From assembly GCA_029194675.1 (NCBI GenBank), contig JARFXP010000003.1:1-64000 (forward strand): DNA of 64,000 nucleotides, read 5' to 3'. Below are positions 1 to 9,850 of this stretch, in pieces. Below the pieces are notes generated by a model that saw only the letters and a program-made list of their open reading frames with translations, made no database searches and had not been told where the DNA came from. The number at the start of each line of letters is the position of its first letter. The first letter of the stretch is position 1. This DNA is from Nitrospira sp. Lineage in GTDB: Bacteria; Nitrospirota; Nitrospiria; Nitrospirales; Nitrospiraceae. A program made the position numbers and the translations under genes.

Positions 1-931
1 CGTTCGGATCTTCAATCATCGCTTCCCAGCCGCTGGGCATCGGCTTGCCGTCGAATGGACTCAAGTACCGGGAGCCGCGCGGCTCCACGACGAGCATGCC
101 GATCAAGCCCTGATTGAACTGCTCGCGCGAGGCGTGGGAGCGGAAGAACCGTGCCCCTTCCTGCGTGTCGGGCTTGATGTACCATTCGAAGCTCTGCTGC
201 TTGCCCGACGCCACAGTCGTGTCCCCGTTCGACGGGGTCGCCGGCTTGCCGGTGGACGACACGACCATCGACGAGCCATTGATGACGAGATTCGTCGCTT
301 CGTCCGCGATGTCATTGTGCAGGGTGAGTTTAAGACAATCTCCCTGGTTCGCTCGGATTACGAGCGGTTGGATGACATCACCTTGCAAGCCGTTCGATAT
401 CGCACCGGGGTCATTCTCTTTCTCACGCGCCTCCCTGTTGGCTGTTTCCTCTCCCCGCGCCTTCTCCATGTTTTCGGTCAGCACGTACATGTAGCCGGGG
501 AAATAGTCGAGGAATCGGCTCAAGGTGATTTCGACGTTGATGGCTGAGACGTGGTACTCTTTTACCGGCACATTGGCTGGGCAGCGCTGCCCGTTGTTCA
601 CCGCCACCTTGGACGGGTCTTCTGCTACCAGCAACACACCCTGTTGGAGCATGTGGCTATTGGCGCCACTAGTGTAACCGCCCTTCTCTCGGATGAATTC
701 CTGCTGTCGCTTGACCTCGTCCATCATGCGGTCGTGCAGGATCGACCCGCCTTCACGATAGATGACCTTTTCCGACGACGCCTGTCCCGCATCTGCGTGA
801 TGATTGTGCCGCTCTGCCGCGAATCCCATCGGCGCAAAGGCAAGGCTACTCGCCAACGCCAGGCCTTGGAATCGCAGCATCACGCCGGCTCTTCTCTGTC
901 TCCGACTGTGGTCAAACTGAGTGGACCTCAT
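1..931 (-). CDS. Multicopper oxidase, N-terminal part (runs off the left edge)
   Basis: The minus-strand frame starts with ATG at 931 and stays open to base 1, giving about 310 residues of a longer protein. A purine-rich ribosome binding site (GGAGAGGA at 941-948) sits 9 bases before the ATG and decides the start. The first 40 residues hold a basic stretch (SRRQRR), a hydrophobic run and an Ala-rich cleavage region (GFAAE), so the protein is probably exported. Further on come blocks typical of large bacterial multicopper oxidases of the manganese-oxidase/bilirubin-oxidase-like kind: an EYHVSAINVEITL block, YFPGYMYVLTEN, and FFRSHASREQFNQGLIGMLVVEP, which corresponds to the cupredoxin segment around a copper-binding His. 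The remaining copper ligands lie outside the window. Substrate is unknown; manganese, copper and organic substrates are all possible. Close to lone amoC, it may serve copper handling or periplasmic electron transfer, which is inference. Confidence 0.75.
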   Translation of the reverse strand, partial: MRSTQFDHSRRQRRAGVMLRFQGLALASSLAFAPMGFAAERHNHHADAGQASSEKVIYREGGSILHDRMMDEVKRQQEFIREKGGYTSGANSHMLQQGVLLVAEDPSKVAVNNGQRCPANVPVKEYHVSAINVEITLSRFLDYFPGYMYVLTENMEKARGEETANREAREKENDPGAISNGLQGDVIQPLVIRANQGDCLKLTLHNDIADEATNLVINGSSMVVSSTGKPATPSNGDTTVASGKQQSFEWYIKPDTQEGARFFRSHASREQFNQGLIGMLVVEPRGSRYLSPFDGKPMPSGWEAMIEDPN

Positions 932-1579
932 GTCTCGGCCTCCTCTCCCTGGTGTACTCGCCTCATCCGGCGATTAGTTGATATCTGTTCGTCAATCATG
1001 TGGACGAATCTTCTCTTCCTTGTGGCGATGGAATACGAACCGGCCTCCGAACTGACCTCCGGCCTCGCATCTCAGGAGGGTTAAGAGCTGGTGAAGGGTT
1101 CCTTCTTGCGAAGGAATGGGTCATTCGGAGGCCGGTCCAAAATCACCCAGACCCTCACCAGCACCACTTTCGTAGGGCAATCGTCGTGCCTTTCCACGGC
1201 CGTATGCCTGTCGAACAAGAATTCTTTTTTTGCGACGCGAAGTTACAGGTTGTTCGGCTGTGGAGAAGGAATCAGTTCAATTTGAGGAATTCTTCTACGG
1301 AATGAGACAACAAAGGGGATCTCAATGTGTCTATGGAAAGAAATCAAAGCGTTATACTGTCTAAGATCTTGGACGGTGTCTATCGGCAAACTGGGGCATG
1401 ACGGGGCAAGGTTGAAGCACCGAGGAGCACGGTCCTCCTTTGAACAGTCAACTGACAGTCATCTGCTGCCCCAAGTCGTCAGCTTGATGAATAGTCGATT
1501 TCGTCCGTCTTCGTCGATCCAATAGATGCTTGTACCGCAAACCTTTCGACTTGGCTTCCATCAACTGCAACTTGTTAGT
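932..1579. other. Intergenic stretch without a recognisable gene
   Basis: Short open frames exist on both strands, but none has a convincing ribosome binding site or a recognisable protein. The promoter of the multicopper oxidase gene should lie at its left end. I see no clear tRNA, terminator hairpin or repeat here. Confidence 0.5.
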
Positions 1580-2086
1580 TCAGGCGCTCGATTTTGAAAT
1601 GCTTAGGTTCGGACACCAGTCCACTTCCGCGTGCCGTGCCAGTTCGATGAGCTGAATCGGAACCGGACTGGCTGGTCGATCGCGCGATATTCCCACGCAT
1701 CGTGAACAAATAAACTGACAGTGGGACAGACAGGATCGATCAGGACACCCTCCGTCGGCACCCACTTTTGCCGACTGCTGTAGACAGTAGGCAACCGCAT
1801 CCGGCGCGCTGAGACTCTCGTGATAGCATCGGAGGGCGATGTAGAAATTTATCCGACTCACGACGGCTCTATCGTCGAGCGTGATACGGACATCGTGCAG
1901 GTCCCACGCCTCCTCAATCAGCCGCGCAACGATCTCGGCCGATGTTGGAAAGTCATCGAAGAGGGCAACGTACAGCGTACCCCCTTCATCGGCCTCTACG
2001 TCGCAGGCCGGGGCCATCCGGACCAGCCGGAGCAAAGCCGGAGCTTCGACTACCTGCGCCTCAGGAATCGCGATGGAAAGACGCAC
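1580..2086 (-). CDS. Cys-rich hypothetical protein downstream of the 2OG oxygenase
   Basis: A 168-residue frame starting with GTG, 22 bases after the stop of the 2-oxoglutarate oxygenase gene on the same strand, so the two are probably co-transcribed. The first 90 residues have a mixed alpha/beta look. A Cys cluster follows near residues 120-150 (GGCPDRSCLSHCQFICSRCV), with spacing that would suit a zinc or Fe-S site or disulfides. I do not recognise the family. There is no signal peptide or membrane segment. A competing plus-strand frame at 1820-2161 covers part of it; the minus frame is preferred for its operon position and Cys pattern. The C-terminal third may be less reliable than the rest. 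Confidence 0.45.
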   Translation of the reverse strand: MRLSIAIPEAQVVEAPALLRLVRMAPACDVEADEGGTLYVALFDDFPTSAEIVARLIEEAWDLHDVRITLDDRAVVSRINFYIALRCYHESLSAPDAVAYCLQQSAKVGADGGCPDRSCLSHCQFICSRCVGISRDRPASPVPIQLIELARHAEVDWCPNLSISKSSA

Positions 2087-2108
2087 CAGTGGCCCCCGCG
2101 AGGAATTG

Positions 2109-2924
2109 TCATGTTGGATGATCCAACATCGTATCTGACTGCGATGTCGCGTCGTGGCTGATCGGGGTTCGTTCCGCCCTCGGCCGGTTTATCAAGGCCG
2201 CCGGACCGAAGTAGCCGAAGACGTCCTTTAGGTTTGAGAATGCACGGTGAAACGGCCCTATTTCCTGATCAGTCACATATTGCAACGTGAGCACGATCCG
2301 TTCTTCTCGGGGCCCGAGCGGGGTAACGGCATGCCATAACTTGTCGCCGTTAAAGATCACCAGCGACCCCGGATCAAGGGGAACAGCCTGCTCGCTTACT
2401 TCCTCCTTCGTGCCGGGCTTGCGCATGTGGGCCACCAGTCGGCATTGTTCGGATCGCTCTATCAAGCCCATCAGGACCGTATATCGCGTACCCTTGTAGT
2501 ACGAGGCATCGTAATGGAATCCGATGTGGTCTCCCGGCCGCGTGTAGTAGTAGAGCGCACAGGAATGGGGATCGTTTTCCGGGCAGAGGAACAACTCCTC
2601 CTTGACGATGTCGCTTAGGAATCGGCGCAATGCGGGCGAGCGATAGAGAGAGATAATGGCGGATGCCTCATGCAGCTCATTCCAGATCGCATAATAACTG
2701 ACGCTGCCTCCTTGCTTGTGACCAGGCACGTAATTGCGATAGATATTCTTCCGGAGCAGCTCGACCTCGGTGAGACAGGGATTGATGATCTTTTTAGGGA
2801 TGAACCGATCGAGAATGAGGCATTCATTCTGGCCCCAATAGGTCCGCCCTGACTGCGCAAGATCCACCTCAGTCAACACACGATTCATGGTTTCTTCCAC
2901 ATCGTTCATCGTCCGGCACTGCAT
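2109..2924 (-). CDS. 2-oxoglutarate/Fe(II)-dependent oxygenase family protein
   Basis: A 271-residue protein with the jelly-roll dioxygenase signature. The HxD iron-binding pair is H137 and D139 in IGFHYDASYYKG, the distal iron His is H198 in DKLWHAVTPLG, and the 2-oxoglutarate-binding Arg is probably R209 in EERIVLTLQY. A strong ribosome binding site (GAGGAGG) precedes the ATG at 2924. Such enzymes hydroxylate, halogenate or demethylate small molecules or proteins; the substrate cannot be told from sequence. The gene lies downstream of amoC on the same strand but beyond the hairpin at 3021-3050, so it is probably a separate transcript shared with the Cys-rich gene after it. No signal peptide is visible. 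Confidence 0.8.
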   Translation of the reverse strand: MQCRTMNDVEETMNRVLTEVDLAQSGRTYWGQNECLILDRFIPKKIINPCLTEVELLRKNIYRNYVPGHKQGGSVSYYAIWNELHEASAIISLYRSPALRRFLSDIVKEELFLCPENDPHSCALYYYTRPGDHIGFHYDASYYKGTRYTVLMGLIERSEQCRLVAHMRKPGTKEEVSEQAVPLDPGSLVIFNGDKLWHAVTPLGPREERIVLTLQYVTDQEIGPFHRAFSNLKDVFGYFGPAALINRPRAERTPISHDATSQSDTMLDHPT

Positions 2925-3020
2925 GGAACCTCCTCTCTCGTTAGATCAATCTGATCCATCGATCCACACATCCGTCGGCATCCCTGTCGGATCGCAGCCA
3001 ATTCAGCCTGAATAGAAAAT

Positions 3021-3050
3021 GAGGGGGTCACTCTCAGCTGTGACCCCCTC
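3021..3050 (-). terminator. Rho-independent terminator of amoC
   Basis: A perfect 10-bp stem (GAGGGGGTCA / TGACCCCCTC) with a 10-base loop. Read on the minus strand it is followed by a T-rich run (ATTTTCTATT). It lies about 107 bases after the amoC stop, so it should end the lone amoC transcript before the oxygenase gene. Confidence 0.8.
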
Positions 3051-3156
3051 AGCGTATTTGGCCCGACCCCTTTCATTGGGAGGTGCCGGACCTCATCAGA
3101 CCAATGGCGGCAATGGCCTGATACTACGGTTCATGGTCTGCTCTTCATCGCTTACC

Positions 3157-3969
3157 TCAGTACCCGGTCTTGGCCCCGGTGCCCACCTGTTTTGAAAACG
3201 GATCGAGAATATCTTTGGGTGCGCCATTCCAGATCACGTCCGCCAGATTCGACATCCGACTCACGATCTGCGCCGCCACGCCGCCCGCAGCCCCGAACAA
3301 CCCGCACCACCCTAACGTCACAAAGCCCCAGTGCAACGGCGCCGAGAACAGCTCATCCACAAACCAGAACGCATGGCCCCACTCGTTGAGTCCCACGTTC
3401 GGCAGAATGAACATCGGTCCCACCACCGCCGCCACCAACGGGAAGGACGTCGCCTGTGCGTACAGCGGTAACCGCGTTTGCGCATACAAGTAGCTCGACA
3501 CGCCGCACGTAATGTACAAGGGGAAGCTCCCGTAGAACGCCACGATGTGGCTCGCCGTGAAGCTTGTGTCACGGATGATCACTTGGTGCCACGCCGCATC
3601 CTGCTCCAGCGTGTAGCTGCCGGCGTAGTACACGCCCCAGATGTAACAGACCAGCCAACTGAGGAAATAGAAATACCGTCTCAACTCCAGCTTGGGGTCG
3701 AGGTTCGCCAGGTTCCGGTCCCGCGTCGTCCAGAGCCAGCCGATGGAGATGGCGAAGAAGATGGCGTTACCGACGATGTTGAACCGCCACAACCCCATCC
3801 ACACCGAGTCGAACTCCGGCGTCATGGAGTCTAAGCCGTGTGAATAGCCGAAGGCGCGCTGGTAGAGCACCCAGAAGATCCCGATCCCCAGCATCGCGAG
3901 CCAGCCGGACTTGAGGGGCCTCGTGTTATACCAAAAGGCGTCGATTTTCCCGGAACGTTCAGAAGCCAT
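3157..3969 (-). CDS. amoC: Ammonia monooxygenase subunit C, lone copy
   Basis: A 270-residue membrane protein of the AmoC/PmoC family, the subunit carrying a copper site in the copper membrane monooxygenase that oxidises ammonia to hydroxylamine. Visible family blocks are [20 protein letters not shown], the copper-site helix [20 protein letters not shown] (D134, H141), [13 protein letters not shown], and [29 protein letters not shown]. About six transmembrane helices are evident and the length is usual for the family. The start is set by GGAGG about 9 bases before the ATG. No amoA or amoB adjoins it, so this is an extra single amoC, a known pattern in nitrifiers, where such copies may help in stress or recovery. 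It has its own terminator and a possible sigma-54 promoter. PmoC is the alternative reading; the Nitrospira-like context favours AmoC. Confidence 0.92.
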   Translation of the reverse strand: MASERSGKIDAFWYNTRPLKSGWLAMLGIGIFWVLYQRAFGYSHGLDSMTPEFDSVWMGLWRFNIVGNAIFFAISIGWLWTTRDRNLANLDPKLELRRYFYFLSWLVCYIWGVYYAGSYTLEQDAAWHQVIIRDTSFTASHIVAFYGSFPLYITCGVSSYLYAQTRLPLYAQATSFPLVAAVVGPMFILPNVGLNEWGHAFWFVDELFSAPLHWGFVTLGWCGLFGAAGGVAAQIVSRMSNLADVIWNGAPKDILDPFSKQVGTGAKTGY

Positions 3970-4090
3970 GCTCTCTACCTCCTTCTGTCATACAGTGATG
4001 GTGAAACTTCCTTACGACAAGACCCCTGCCCATTTTCAGAGGGTCAAACTGTTCCACGGTCAAACAGCTCAACGACTGCTGCGCGGACTG

Positions 4091-4107
4091 AGCAAGGTTC
4101 GTGCGCA
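4091..4107 (-). promoter_or_regulatory. Possible sigma-54 (-24/-12) promoter of amoC
   Basis: Read on the minus strand the segment is TGCGCACGAACCTTGCT. It keeps the GCACG core of the -24 element, N4, and a full TTGCT -12 element. The main deviation is CG instead of GG at the start of -24. It lies about 120 bases upstream of the amoC ATG, and the next gene upstream encodes a sigma-54 activator. Chance matches of this quality do occur. Confidence 0.4.
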
Positions 4108-4317
4108 GGGACCAGGAAGGAAGAGTTTGTTTCGATAGAAGCGGTGATCGTGAACTTCCCAGGCCGCTTCACTGCTTTACAGAGGGATTATAAAATCTAA
4201 GCGAATGGACAGTCTCGGGATGCGGCTGAACCGTTGCCCATCATTTCAATGGGTTAGACAATCCAGCGACTTGGACTGTTGCGACCGAGAAAGAGGTGGA
4301 ATGGGGCAAACAAAACG

Positions 4318-5706
4318 CTATTCGATGCTATAGGCACGAAGCTTGTTGTAGAGGCTCGCTCGGCTGATCTTGAGCAGCTTGGCGGCTTTCAATCGGTTTC
4401 CTGCAGTTTTCTGCAACGCGTCCACGATCCGAGTGCGCTCTGTCTGAGCCATAGCCCCACGTGACGCGGACCGTAAACTTTCATCTTCAGCAACGACGCC
4501 ATCTGAAACCAGATCATCGCACACAAGCCATGGCCCGATGGTCGTCACCACGGCCCGTTCGATGTAATGCTGCAATTGTCGGACATTGCCGGGCCAAGGG
4601 GCGTCACTCAGAGCCCGCATCGTTTTCTCAGCAACCTGCCGCACTGCTTGGTGGTGTCGAACGCACGAAGCGGCGACGAAGTGCCGGACTAACAGCGGGA
4701 TGTCTTCTCGCCGTTCCCGAAGCGCCGGCAAATAGAGCGGCAACACGGCTAGTCGATAGTACAGATCCTGTCGAAACGTCTTGGCCCCCACCAGTTCGGC
4801 CAGATCCTTGTTCGAAGCAGAGATGACCCGCGCATGGATCTTCAGCGACCTGGTTCCACCCACGGGCTTGATCTCGCCCTCTTGCAGGACGCGGAGCAGC
4901 TTCGCTTGAAAGGTCGGCGTGGTATCGGCGATCTCGTCGAGGAAAATGGTACCTTCCTCCGCCTCTTCGAATAGTCCACGCTTATTGGCGACCGCCCCGG
5001 TGAAGGCTCCTTTGACATGCCCGAATAGCTCGCTTTCGAGCAGTGTTTCCGGCAAGGATCCGCAATCGACGACGACGAAGGGTCGATCCCTCCGGTTGCT
5101 GAGCGCATGAATCGTTTTCGCCAGGAGTTCTTTTCCCGTTCCGCTCTCACCGTGAATGAGGACGGTCGCCGAACTGTCCGCCACCAGGCCGGTCATGTCG
5201 AAAAGCTGCTGCATGGCCGGACTCCGGCCGATCAGATCGCCCAGCGATTCTCGCACTGCAGATGGTGGATGTTCCGCTTCCACCGGCTTCACATCCGGCG
5301 TCATTGGACCCTGCTCTCTCTTAAACAGAACCAGCATCGAGCTGACCTCGCCCCGACTCGAAGTCAGGGGAAAAGCCTGCCTCATCCCGCAGGCCGTGCC
5401 GTCTCCTCCACTCGAACAAGACACGCACTCCACCCCGGGTGCCTCAAACACCTTGATGGCCGGACAGGTCCCGCAAGGGTCCGTCCGGTGAGCAAACGCT
5501 TCGTAGCACTTGGCGTGAGACCGGTTAGTTTTTGCAGTCTGGTCCACTGACCATGCGGCTTCGTTCGCGTACACGACGTTGAACGATCGGTCCATGACCG
5601 CCACGCGGTCGGACAGCCCCTGTGCCAACTGTGTGATCGCTTCGATTCGCGCGACAATGATCGGATCGACAGACAATGGTGCGGCGGGGATTTGTTCGTC
5701 AGACAC
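4318..5706 (-). CDS. PAS-domain sigma-54-dependent transcriptional activator
   Basis: Three parts: an N-terminal PAS-like sensor (about residues 15-130), a sigma-54 AAA+ domain with Walker A GESGTGKE, the GAFTGA loop that contacts sigma-54, and a Walker B region ([10 protein letters not shown]), and a C-terminal Fis-type helix-turn-helix ([20 protein letters not shown]). There is no phosphoacceptor receiver domain, so it senses directly through PAS. The sensor holds six Cys in a short stretch (KCYEAF, PCGTCP, ECVSC, ACGM), which suggests metal or redox sensing. I choose the GTG at 5706 because GGAGGAGCGAGG lies just before it; ATG at 5727 or 5766 would lengthen the protein by 7 or 20 residues without a better site. 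It is the next gene upstream of amoC on the same strand, so it may control amoC; this is inference. Confidence 0.9.
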   Translation of the reverse strand: MSDEQIPAAPLSVDPIIVARIEAITQLAQGLSDRVAVMDRSFNVVYANEAAWSVDQTAKTNRSHAKCYEAFAHRTDPCGTCPAIKVFEAPGVECVSCSSGGDGTACGMRQAFPLTSSRGEVSSMLVLFKREQGPMTPDVKPVEAEHPPSAVRESLGDLIGRSPAMQQLFDMTGLVADSSATVLIHGESGTGKELLAKTIHALSNRRDRPFVVVDCGSLPETLLESELFGHVKGAFTGAVANKRGLFEEAEEGTIFLDEIADTTPTFQAKLLRVLQEGEIKPVGGTRSLKIHARVISASNKDLAELVGAKTFRQDLYYRLAVLPLYLPALRERREDIPLLVRHFVAASCVRHHQAVRQVAEKTMRALSDAPWPGNVRQLQHYIERAVVTTIGPWLVCDDLVSDGVVAEDESLRSASRGAMAQTERTRIVDALQKTAGNRLKAAKLLKISRASLYNKLRAYSIE

Positions 5707-6040
5707 GATTACCTCGCTCCTCCACATGAAGCGGCTATGGCATATGGTTGATGGCCTAGCGCGCACTATTCACGACGGTTCGTCGTGAAATCGCGCAATC
5801 GCCAAGCGAGACACGCGCGAGGAACCGCGAGGAAGGGAGGCATACTTGAGACAGTATGTCGACCGACCGAGCGGCGAGCCCGCCTGCCTGGACGCTCTCG
5901 GATCGCGTCCAGGCTTGTCGTAGCGGCGACTCCGCGATTGCAGCAGAAGCGTTCGTGAATAATGCGCGCTAGAGCACGAAAATGAAGGTGCCGTGCGAAA
6001 TCATCGGAGTTTCTTCTTTTCCACCATAAGCCATCTGCCG

Positions 6041-6439
6041 TCAACCCTCAGCTCCCGGCTTGTGGTCGAGCAATTGTTGCACACAGTTCTTGAGGTCAGC
6101 AATCCGGACCGGCTTGTCGAAGTAGGCGCTCGCACCAGCTTTCACCACCTGCGCTTTCAGTGCCGCGTCGCCGAACGCGGTGATGACGACAATGGGACAC
6201 TTGGGCGCCACAGTCCGGAGCCGGCTGATGTAATCATCCCCTCCCGCCGGCATCCGCAAGTCGGTAAGGATCAGATCTGGTTCGGATTGCAGGACCGCCA
6301 GAAATGCTTCGTCTCCATTCCTCGCTTCACGCAGCTGATACCCCATTCCGCAAAATTCATCGCACAGCAAGTTGCGCATCTCTCGGTCGTCTTCGACGAT
6401 CAGGACCCTGGCTGTTGTTCTGTTTTCCACCAGCGCCAT
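6041..6439 (-). CDS. Single-domain response regulator (receiver only)
   Basis: A 132-residue CheY-like receiver. Acidic pocket residues are E16, D17 and D18 in VLIVEDDRE, the phosphorylation site is D60 in LILTDLRMP, the switch Thr lies in VVITAF, and the conserved Lys is in YFDKPV. There is no output domain, so it must act through a partner such as a kinase or phosphorelay. GGGAGGGG precedes the ATG. It lies between a sigma-54 activator and a PAS histidine kinase on the same strand, and may receive phosphate from the kinase at 6788-8314. Confidence 0.9.
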   Translation of the reverse strand: MALVENRTTARVLIVEDDREMRNLLCDEFCGMGYQLREARNGDEAFLAVLQSEPDLILTDLRMPAGGDDYISRLRTVAPKCPIVVITAFGDAALKAQVVKAGASAYFDKPVRIADLKNCVQQLLDHKPGAEG

Positions 6440-6673
6440 CCTCTTTCCCCTCCCTTACGTGACTCCATCAGCATGTTATGAGAGTGGAAGCAAAGAAGAT
6501 GCCGATTAGCGGGCGACCAAGATGCCCCTGAATTCAAGGGGATCCTGATGACGGCGAATATTGAGACAAACCTACAGTGGCGAGAAACACCACGATCGGA
6601 AAGGAGCCGGCCGGTGCAAGATGCTACAGTCCTCTGCCTCGCACGGAGCACACAACGCCCGACGCCGGGGCGT

Positions 6674-6799
6674 GCAGGCTGATCAAAAAGGCCGTCCAGC
6701 AAGGCCGCAGCAAGCGAGGAGGCGAAGCGTACTCTGGGCCGTACGTTGAGCCTCTAAGCGATGCGAGAACGCCGCTGGCGGACTTTTTCAACAGCCTGC
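6674..6799. repeat. Dispersed inverted-repeat (REP/MITE-like) element, copy 1
   Basis: Near-perfect terminal inverted repeats of about 23 bases (left 6674-6696, right 6777-6799) are built on GCAGGCTG-T-AAAAAG. The inside holds a small palindromic core (CGTAC...GTACG). The right arm supplies the last codons and stop of the histidine kinase gene (EAGC then TGA). The inside resembles the element at 31083-31206, so this is a repeat family and not a lone hairpin. It may also act as a transcription end. Confidence 0.65.
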
Positions 6800-8314
6800 C
6801 TCCTGACTCATTGGCAGCAGGACGGTAAAGCTCGTTCCGTTCCCTTCCTCACTCTCTACAGCAATGGAACCTTGATGTTCTTCAATGATCCCCTTCACCA
6901 CGGTCAACCCCAAGCCGGTTCCCTTCCCGAACTCCTTCGTGGTAAAGAAGGGATCATAGATCCTCCTGATGACCTCCGACGGAATTCCGTGACCGGTATC
7001 AGCGATGGTGAGTTTCACCATCGCTTGCTCCTGCTCCAAACCGACTCGAAGCGTGCCTCCTTCCGGCATAGCGTGAAGGGCGTTCATGATGAGGTTGAGC
7101 AAGACTTGGCTTATCTGATCCGCGTCGGCCAGCACCATGGGGCAAGGGCCGGCCATCTCCATTTCGACCCGAATCTGATTTGTTGCGAGACGCTCCTGAA
7201 ACATCTCCATGCTGTCCGCGATCACCTGTCTGAGGTCAAGTGGAACGCGCCGCGGAGCTTTGCGTCGAGCAAACGAGAGCAGCTGATTCATCACCCGCGT
7301 AATCCGTTCAACCTGCGTAATGATCGTCTGAAGGCCCCTTTTGATCGGCTCCTCCGTCACACGATCCATCAGATATTCAGCCCGACCAAGAATCACGTTC
7401 ATCGGCGTCCCGATTTCGTGCGCCATGCCGGACGCCAGCGTCCCAAGTTCAGCGACCCGCTCAGTCCTCCGCAATTGTTCTTGAAGCCGTTTCCTCTCGC
7501 TGACATCTCGGAGCATGATCAGAATTGCCGGTCCCTCTTCGTCAACGAATCGGGCTCCACTGACTTCTACCTCCACGGTCCTTCCGTCGAGCGTTTCGAT
7601 TTTCTCCTCAAGCACGGGCACTTGCGTCCCTCCTTCAAACAGTTCGTCGATCCTCTGTCGAACGATGTCATGGTCATCGGCATGGAACAGGTCCATGGGC
7701 GACTTTTCGAGGATCTCCTCGGCCTTTACCGCCCCGAACAGCTTGATAGCCTGGTCATTGGCAAAGATGATCCGGTTGCCCCGGTTCACGAGGATTGCGT
7801 AGGGCGAGATGGCGATCAGCCGCCGGTACCGTTCTTCGCTTTGCCGCAGCAAGTGTTCGGCTCGCCTGCGCTCGGTGATGTCTCGGAGAATGACGGTATA
7901 GTATGTTTGTCCCTCTACGACGATATGCGAAATGGCGGCCTCGATGGGAAACTCTTCACCATCGGCTCGAAGCCCCGACACGGAGCCTAAGCGACCCATC
8001 TTCCGACTCGTGACACCGGAGCGCCCGAAGTCATGAACATGGTGATGGTGCGCTTCACGGAAGCTGGCGGGCAAGAACAGATCAAGCGGCCGGCCGATGG
8101 CATCCTCGATAGAACAACCGAACATCCGTTCGGCGGCCCGGTTGAACAACACCACTCGCTGATCCTCGTTGACGGTGATGATCGCGTCCATCGCAGATTC
8201 AACGATGCCTTCCAGCCTCAGTTGGCTGACGAGGAGCTGTTGCTCCGCCTTTTGACGGTCGACTCTAGCGCCACCTGTATCTGAGGTCGATTGCGCCTCG
8301 TGTCTCTCCATCAC
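6788..8314 (-). CDS. PAS-PAS sensor histidine kinase
   Basis: A 508-residue kinase without transmembrane segments, so cytoplasmic. A short coiled region leads into two PAS domains (about 30-150 and 165-285, each closing with a RDITERR or RDVSERK motif). Then come a HisKA dimerisation domain with the phosphoacceptor H298 in GMAHEIGTPMN, and an HATPase_c domain with N box (QVLLNLIMNALHAM), G1 (IADTGHGIP) and G2 (GKGTGLGL). It resembles NtrB/AtoS-type kinases. It lies 156 bases after the NtrC-type regulator gene on the same strand and is very likely its partner. The signal is unknown. The stop codon lies in the right arm of a repeat element. Confidence 0.92.
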   Translation of the reverse strand: MMERHEAQSTSDTGGARVDRQKAEQQLLVSQLRLEGIVESAMDAIITVNEDQRVVLFNRAAERMFGCSIEDAIGRPLDLFLPASFREAHHHHVHDFGRSGVTSRKMGRLGSVSGLRADGEEFPIEAAISHIVVEGQTYYTVILRDITERRRAEHLLRQSEERYRRLIAISPYAILVNRGNRIIFANDQAIKLFGAVKAEEILEKSPMDLFHADDHDIVRQRIDELFEGGTQVPVLEEKIETLDGRTVEVEVSGARFVDEEGPAILIMLRDVSERKRLQEQLRRTERVAELGTLASGMAHEIGTPMNVILGRAEYLMDRVTEEPIKRGLQTIITQVERITRVMNQLLSFARRKAPRRVPLDLRQVIADSMEMFQERLATNQIRVEMEMAGPCPMVLADADQISQVLLNLIMNALHAMPEGGTLRVGLEQEQAMVKLTIADTGHGIPSEVIRRIYDPFFTTKEFGKGTGLGLTVVKGIIEEHQGSIAVESEEGNGTSFTVLLPMSQEAGC

Positions 8315-8470
8315 GGGCTCCTCAACAGAAGGCTACGGTCATCCTTTGATCGTGTGTGCTTCGACAGGGCCTGTCTTGCGCCATGCGTACTCGTCCACCG
8401 CACGGTGCGTTCGGCGTCACCGGCTGCCGTTGGTGTGCGATCTCGCTTTTCCATGAGCGAAAGACACGCG

Positions 8471-9850
8471 TCATTCCTCCGGATGAAGCTTGCCCTCGAT
8501 TTCGGCGAGTTTACGATACAGGGTCTTGCGGTCGATGCCAAGGGCATGGGCGGCCTGATATTTATTGCCTCCGGTCTTTTCGAGGATCTTCTTGATGTAC
8601 TCTTTCTCGAGCTCATGCAAGGGCAGAGTGTGCTCGGCTGCTTCGTCCAGTACACGACGGTCGCCACGGGCTCCTTGCACCGCCGAGGGCAGATCATCCG
8701 GAGAAATCTTCTCCCCCCGACTGAGCGTCACAGCCCGTTCGACGACATTCTCCAGTTCTCGCACGTTACCGGGCCAGGCATAGTCCATCAAGATCGCCAT
8801 GGCGGCTTCACTGACACCCTTGACCTCTTTCCCGCGAGCTTCCCCGCACTTTCTGAGAAAGGCCTCCACCAAGAGCGGAATATCCTCGCGCCGTTCCCGG
8901 AGCGGCGGTAACTTCAGCTCGATCACGTTGAGTCGATAATAGAGGTCCTCGCGGAATCGCTTGCTCTTCACTTCCTCGCTGAGATTCAGGTTGGTGGCCG
9001 CGATGATGCGCACATCCACCGAGATCCGCTTGGTCGCTCCCACCCGCCGGATCTCCTTTTCCTGGATCGCGCGAAGGATTTTGGCCTGAAGCATGAGCGG
9101 GAGCTCACTGATCTCATCCAGAAACAGCGTGCCTTTCTGCGCTTCTTCGAACAATCCCCGCTTGTCTATCTTTGCGTCGGTAAAGGCGCCTCTCATATGC
9201 CCGAACAGTTCGCTCTCCAGGAGCTGCTCCGGAATCGCCGCACAGTTGACCGGAATAAAGGGAGCATCCTTTCTGTCACTGTTGTAGTGAATGGCTTTGG
9301 CGACCAATTCTTTCCCCGTGCCGCTTTCTCCCGTGATGAGCACGTTGGTCGGACTATCGGCCACGCGCCGAATGAGATCGAACACCGCCTGGATCGCCTT
9401 GCTCTTCCCCAATATATGGTGGAAGCTGTACTCCTTGCGAACTTCTTTCCTGAGCCGGCTGACTTCCCGCCGTAACGCCGCTTCCCTCATCACCCGTTCG
9501 ACGACCCGGATCAATTCGTCTTTCCTGATCGGCTTGGTGAGGTAGTCGCTCGCCCCGTGTTTCATGGCTTCGACCGCCGTTTCCACTGACCCAAACGCGG
9601 TCATGAGGATCACGTTGATATCGGGATGGTCTCGTTTGATATGGGTCAGCAACTCGAGTCCTTGCATGCCTTTCATGCGAAGATCCGTAAGGACGACTGC
9701 ATGGTCTGTTTCGGTCAATCGTTTCAGAGCTTCGTCACCGCTTCCGGCCATCGTGACCTGATGACCTCGGTCTTTCAGCATGTCATGGGCCAATTCCCGC
9801 ATGTCGGCGTCGTCATCGACGACGAGGATCGCGCGCCATTCTTCAGTCAT
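8471..9850 (-). CDS. NtrC-family sigma-54 response regulator
   Basis: A 459-residue three-domain regulator. The receiver has phosphorylation site D56 ([10 protein letters not shown]) and Lys in YLTKPI. The AAA+ domain has Walker [10 protein letters not shown], the GAFTDA loop (a common variant of GAFTGA), and [12 protein letters not shown]. The C-terminal Fis-type helix-turn-helix is [25 protein letters not shown]. It should activate sigma-54 promoters when phosphorylated, probably by the kinase downstream. It is the second sigma-54 activator within 6 kb of amoC. No specific target can be assigned. Confidence 0.94.
   Translation of the reverse strand: MTEEWRAILVVDDDADMRELAHDMLKDRGHQVTMAGSGDEALKRLTETDHAVVLTDLRMKGMQGLELLTHIKRDHPDINVILMTAFGSVETAVEAMKHGASDYLTKPIRKDELIRVVERVMREAALRREVSRLRKEVRKEYSFHHILGKSKAIQAVFDLIRRVADSPTNVLITGESGTGKELVAKAIHYNSDRKDAPFIPVNCAAIPEQLLESELFGHMRGAFTDAKIDKRGLFEEAQKGTLFLDEISELPLMLQAKILRAIQEKEIRRVGATKRISVDVRIIAATNLNLSEEVKSKRFREDLYYRLNVIELKLPPLRERREDIPLLVEAFLRKCGEARGKEVKGVSEAAMAILMDYAWPGNVRELENVVERAVTLSRGEKISPDDLPSAVQGARGDRRVLDEAAEHTLPLHELEKEYIKKILEKTGGNKYQAAHALGIDRKTLYRKLAEIEGKLHPEE

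Noticed and set aside
1820-2161. Plus-strand frame opposite the Cys-rich gene
   Set aside because: It has no ribosome binding site and would lie antisense to two minus-strand genes in an apparent operon.
5766-6044. Small minus-strand frame between the receiver gene and the PAS activator
   Set aside because: It starts with TTG overlapping the receiver stop, is Arg-rich and resembles no family.
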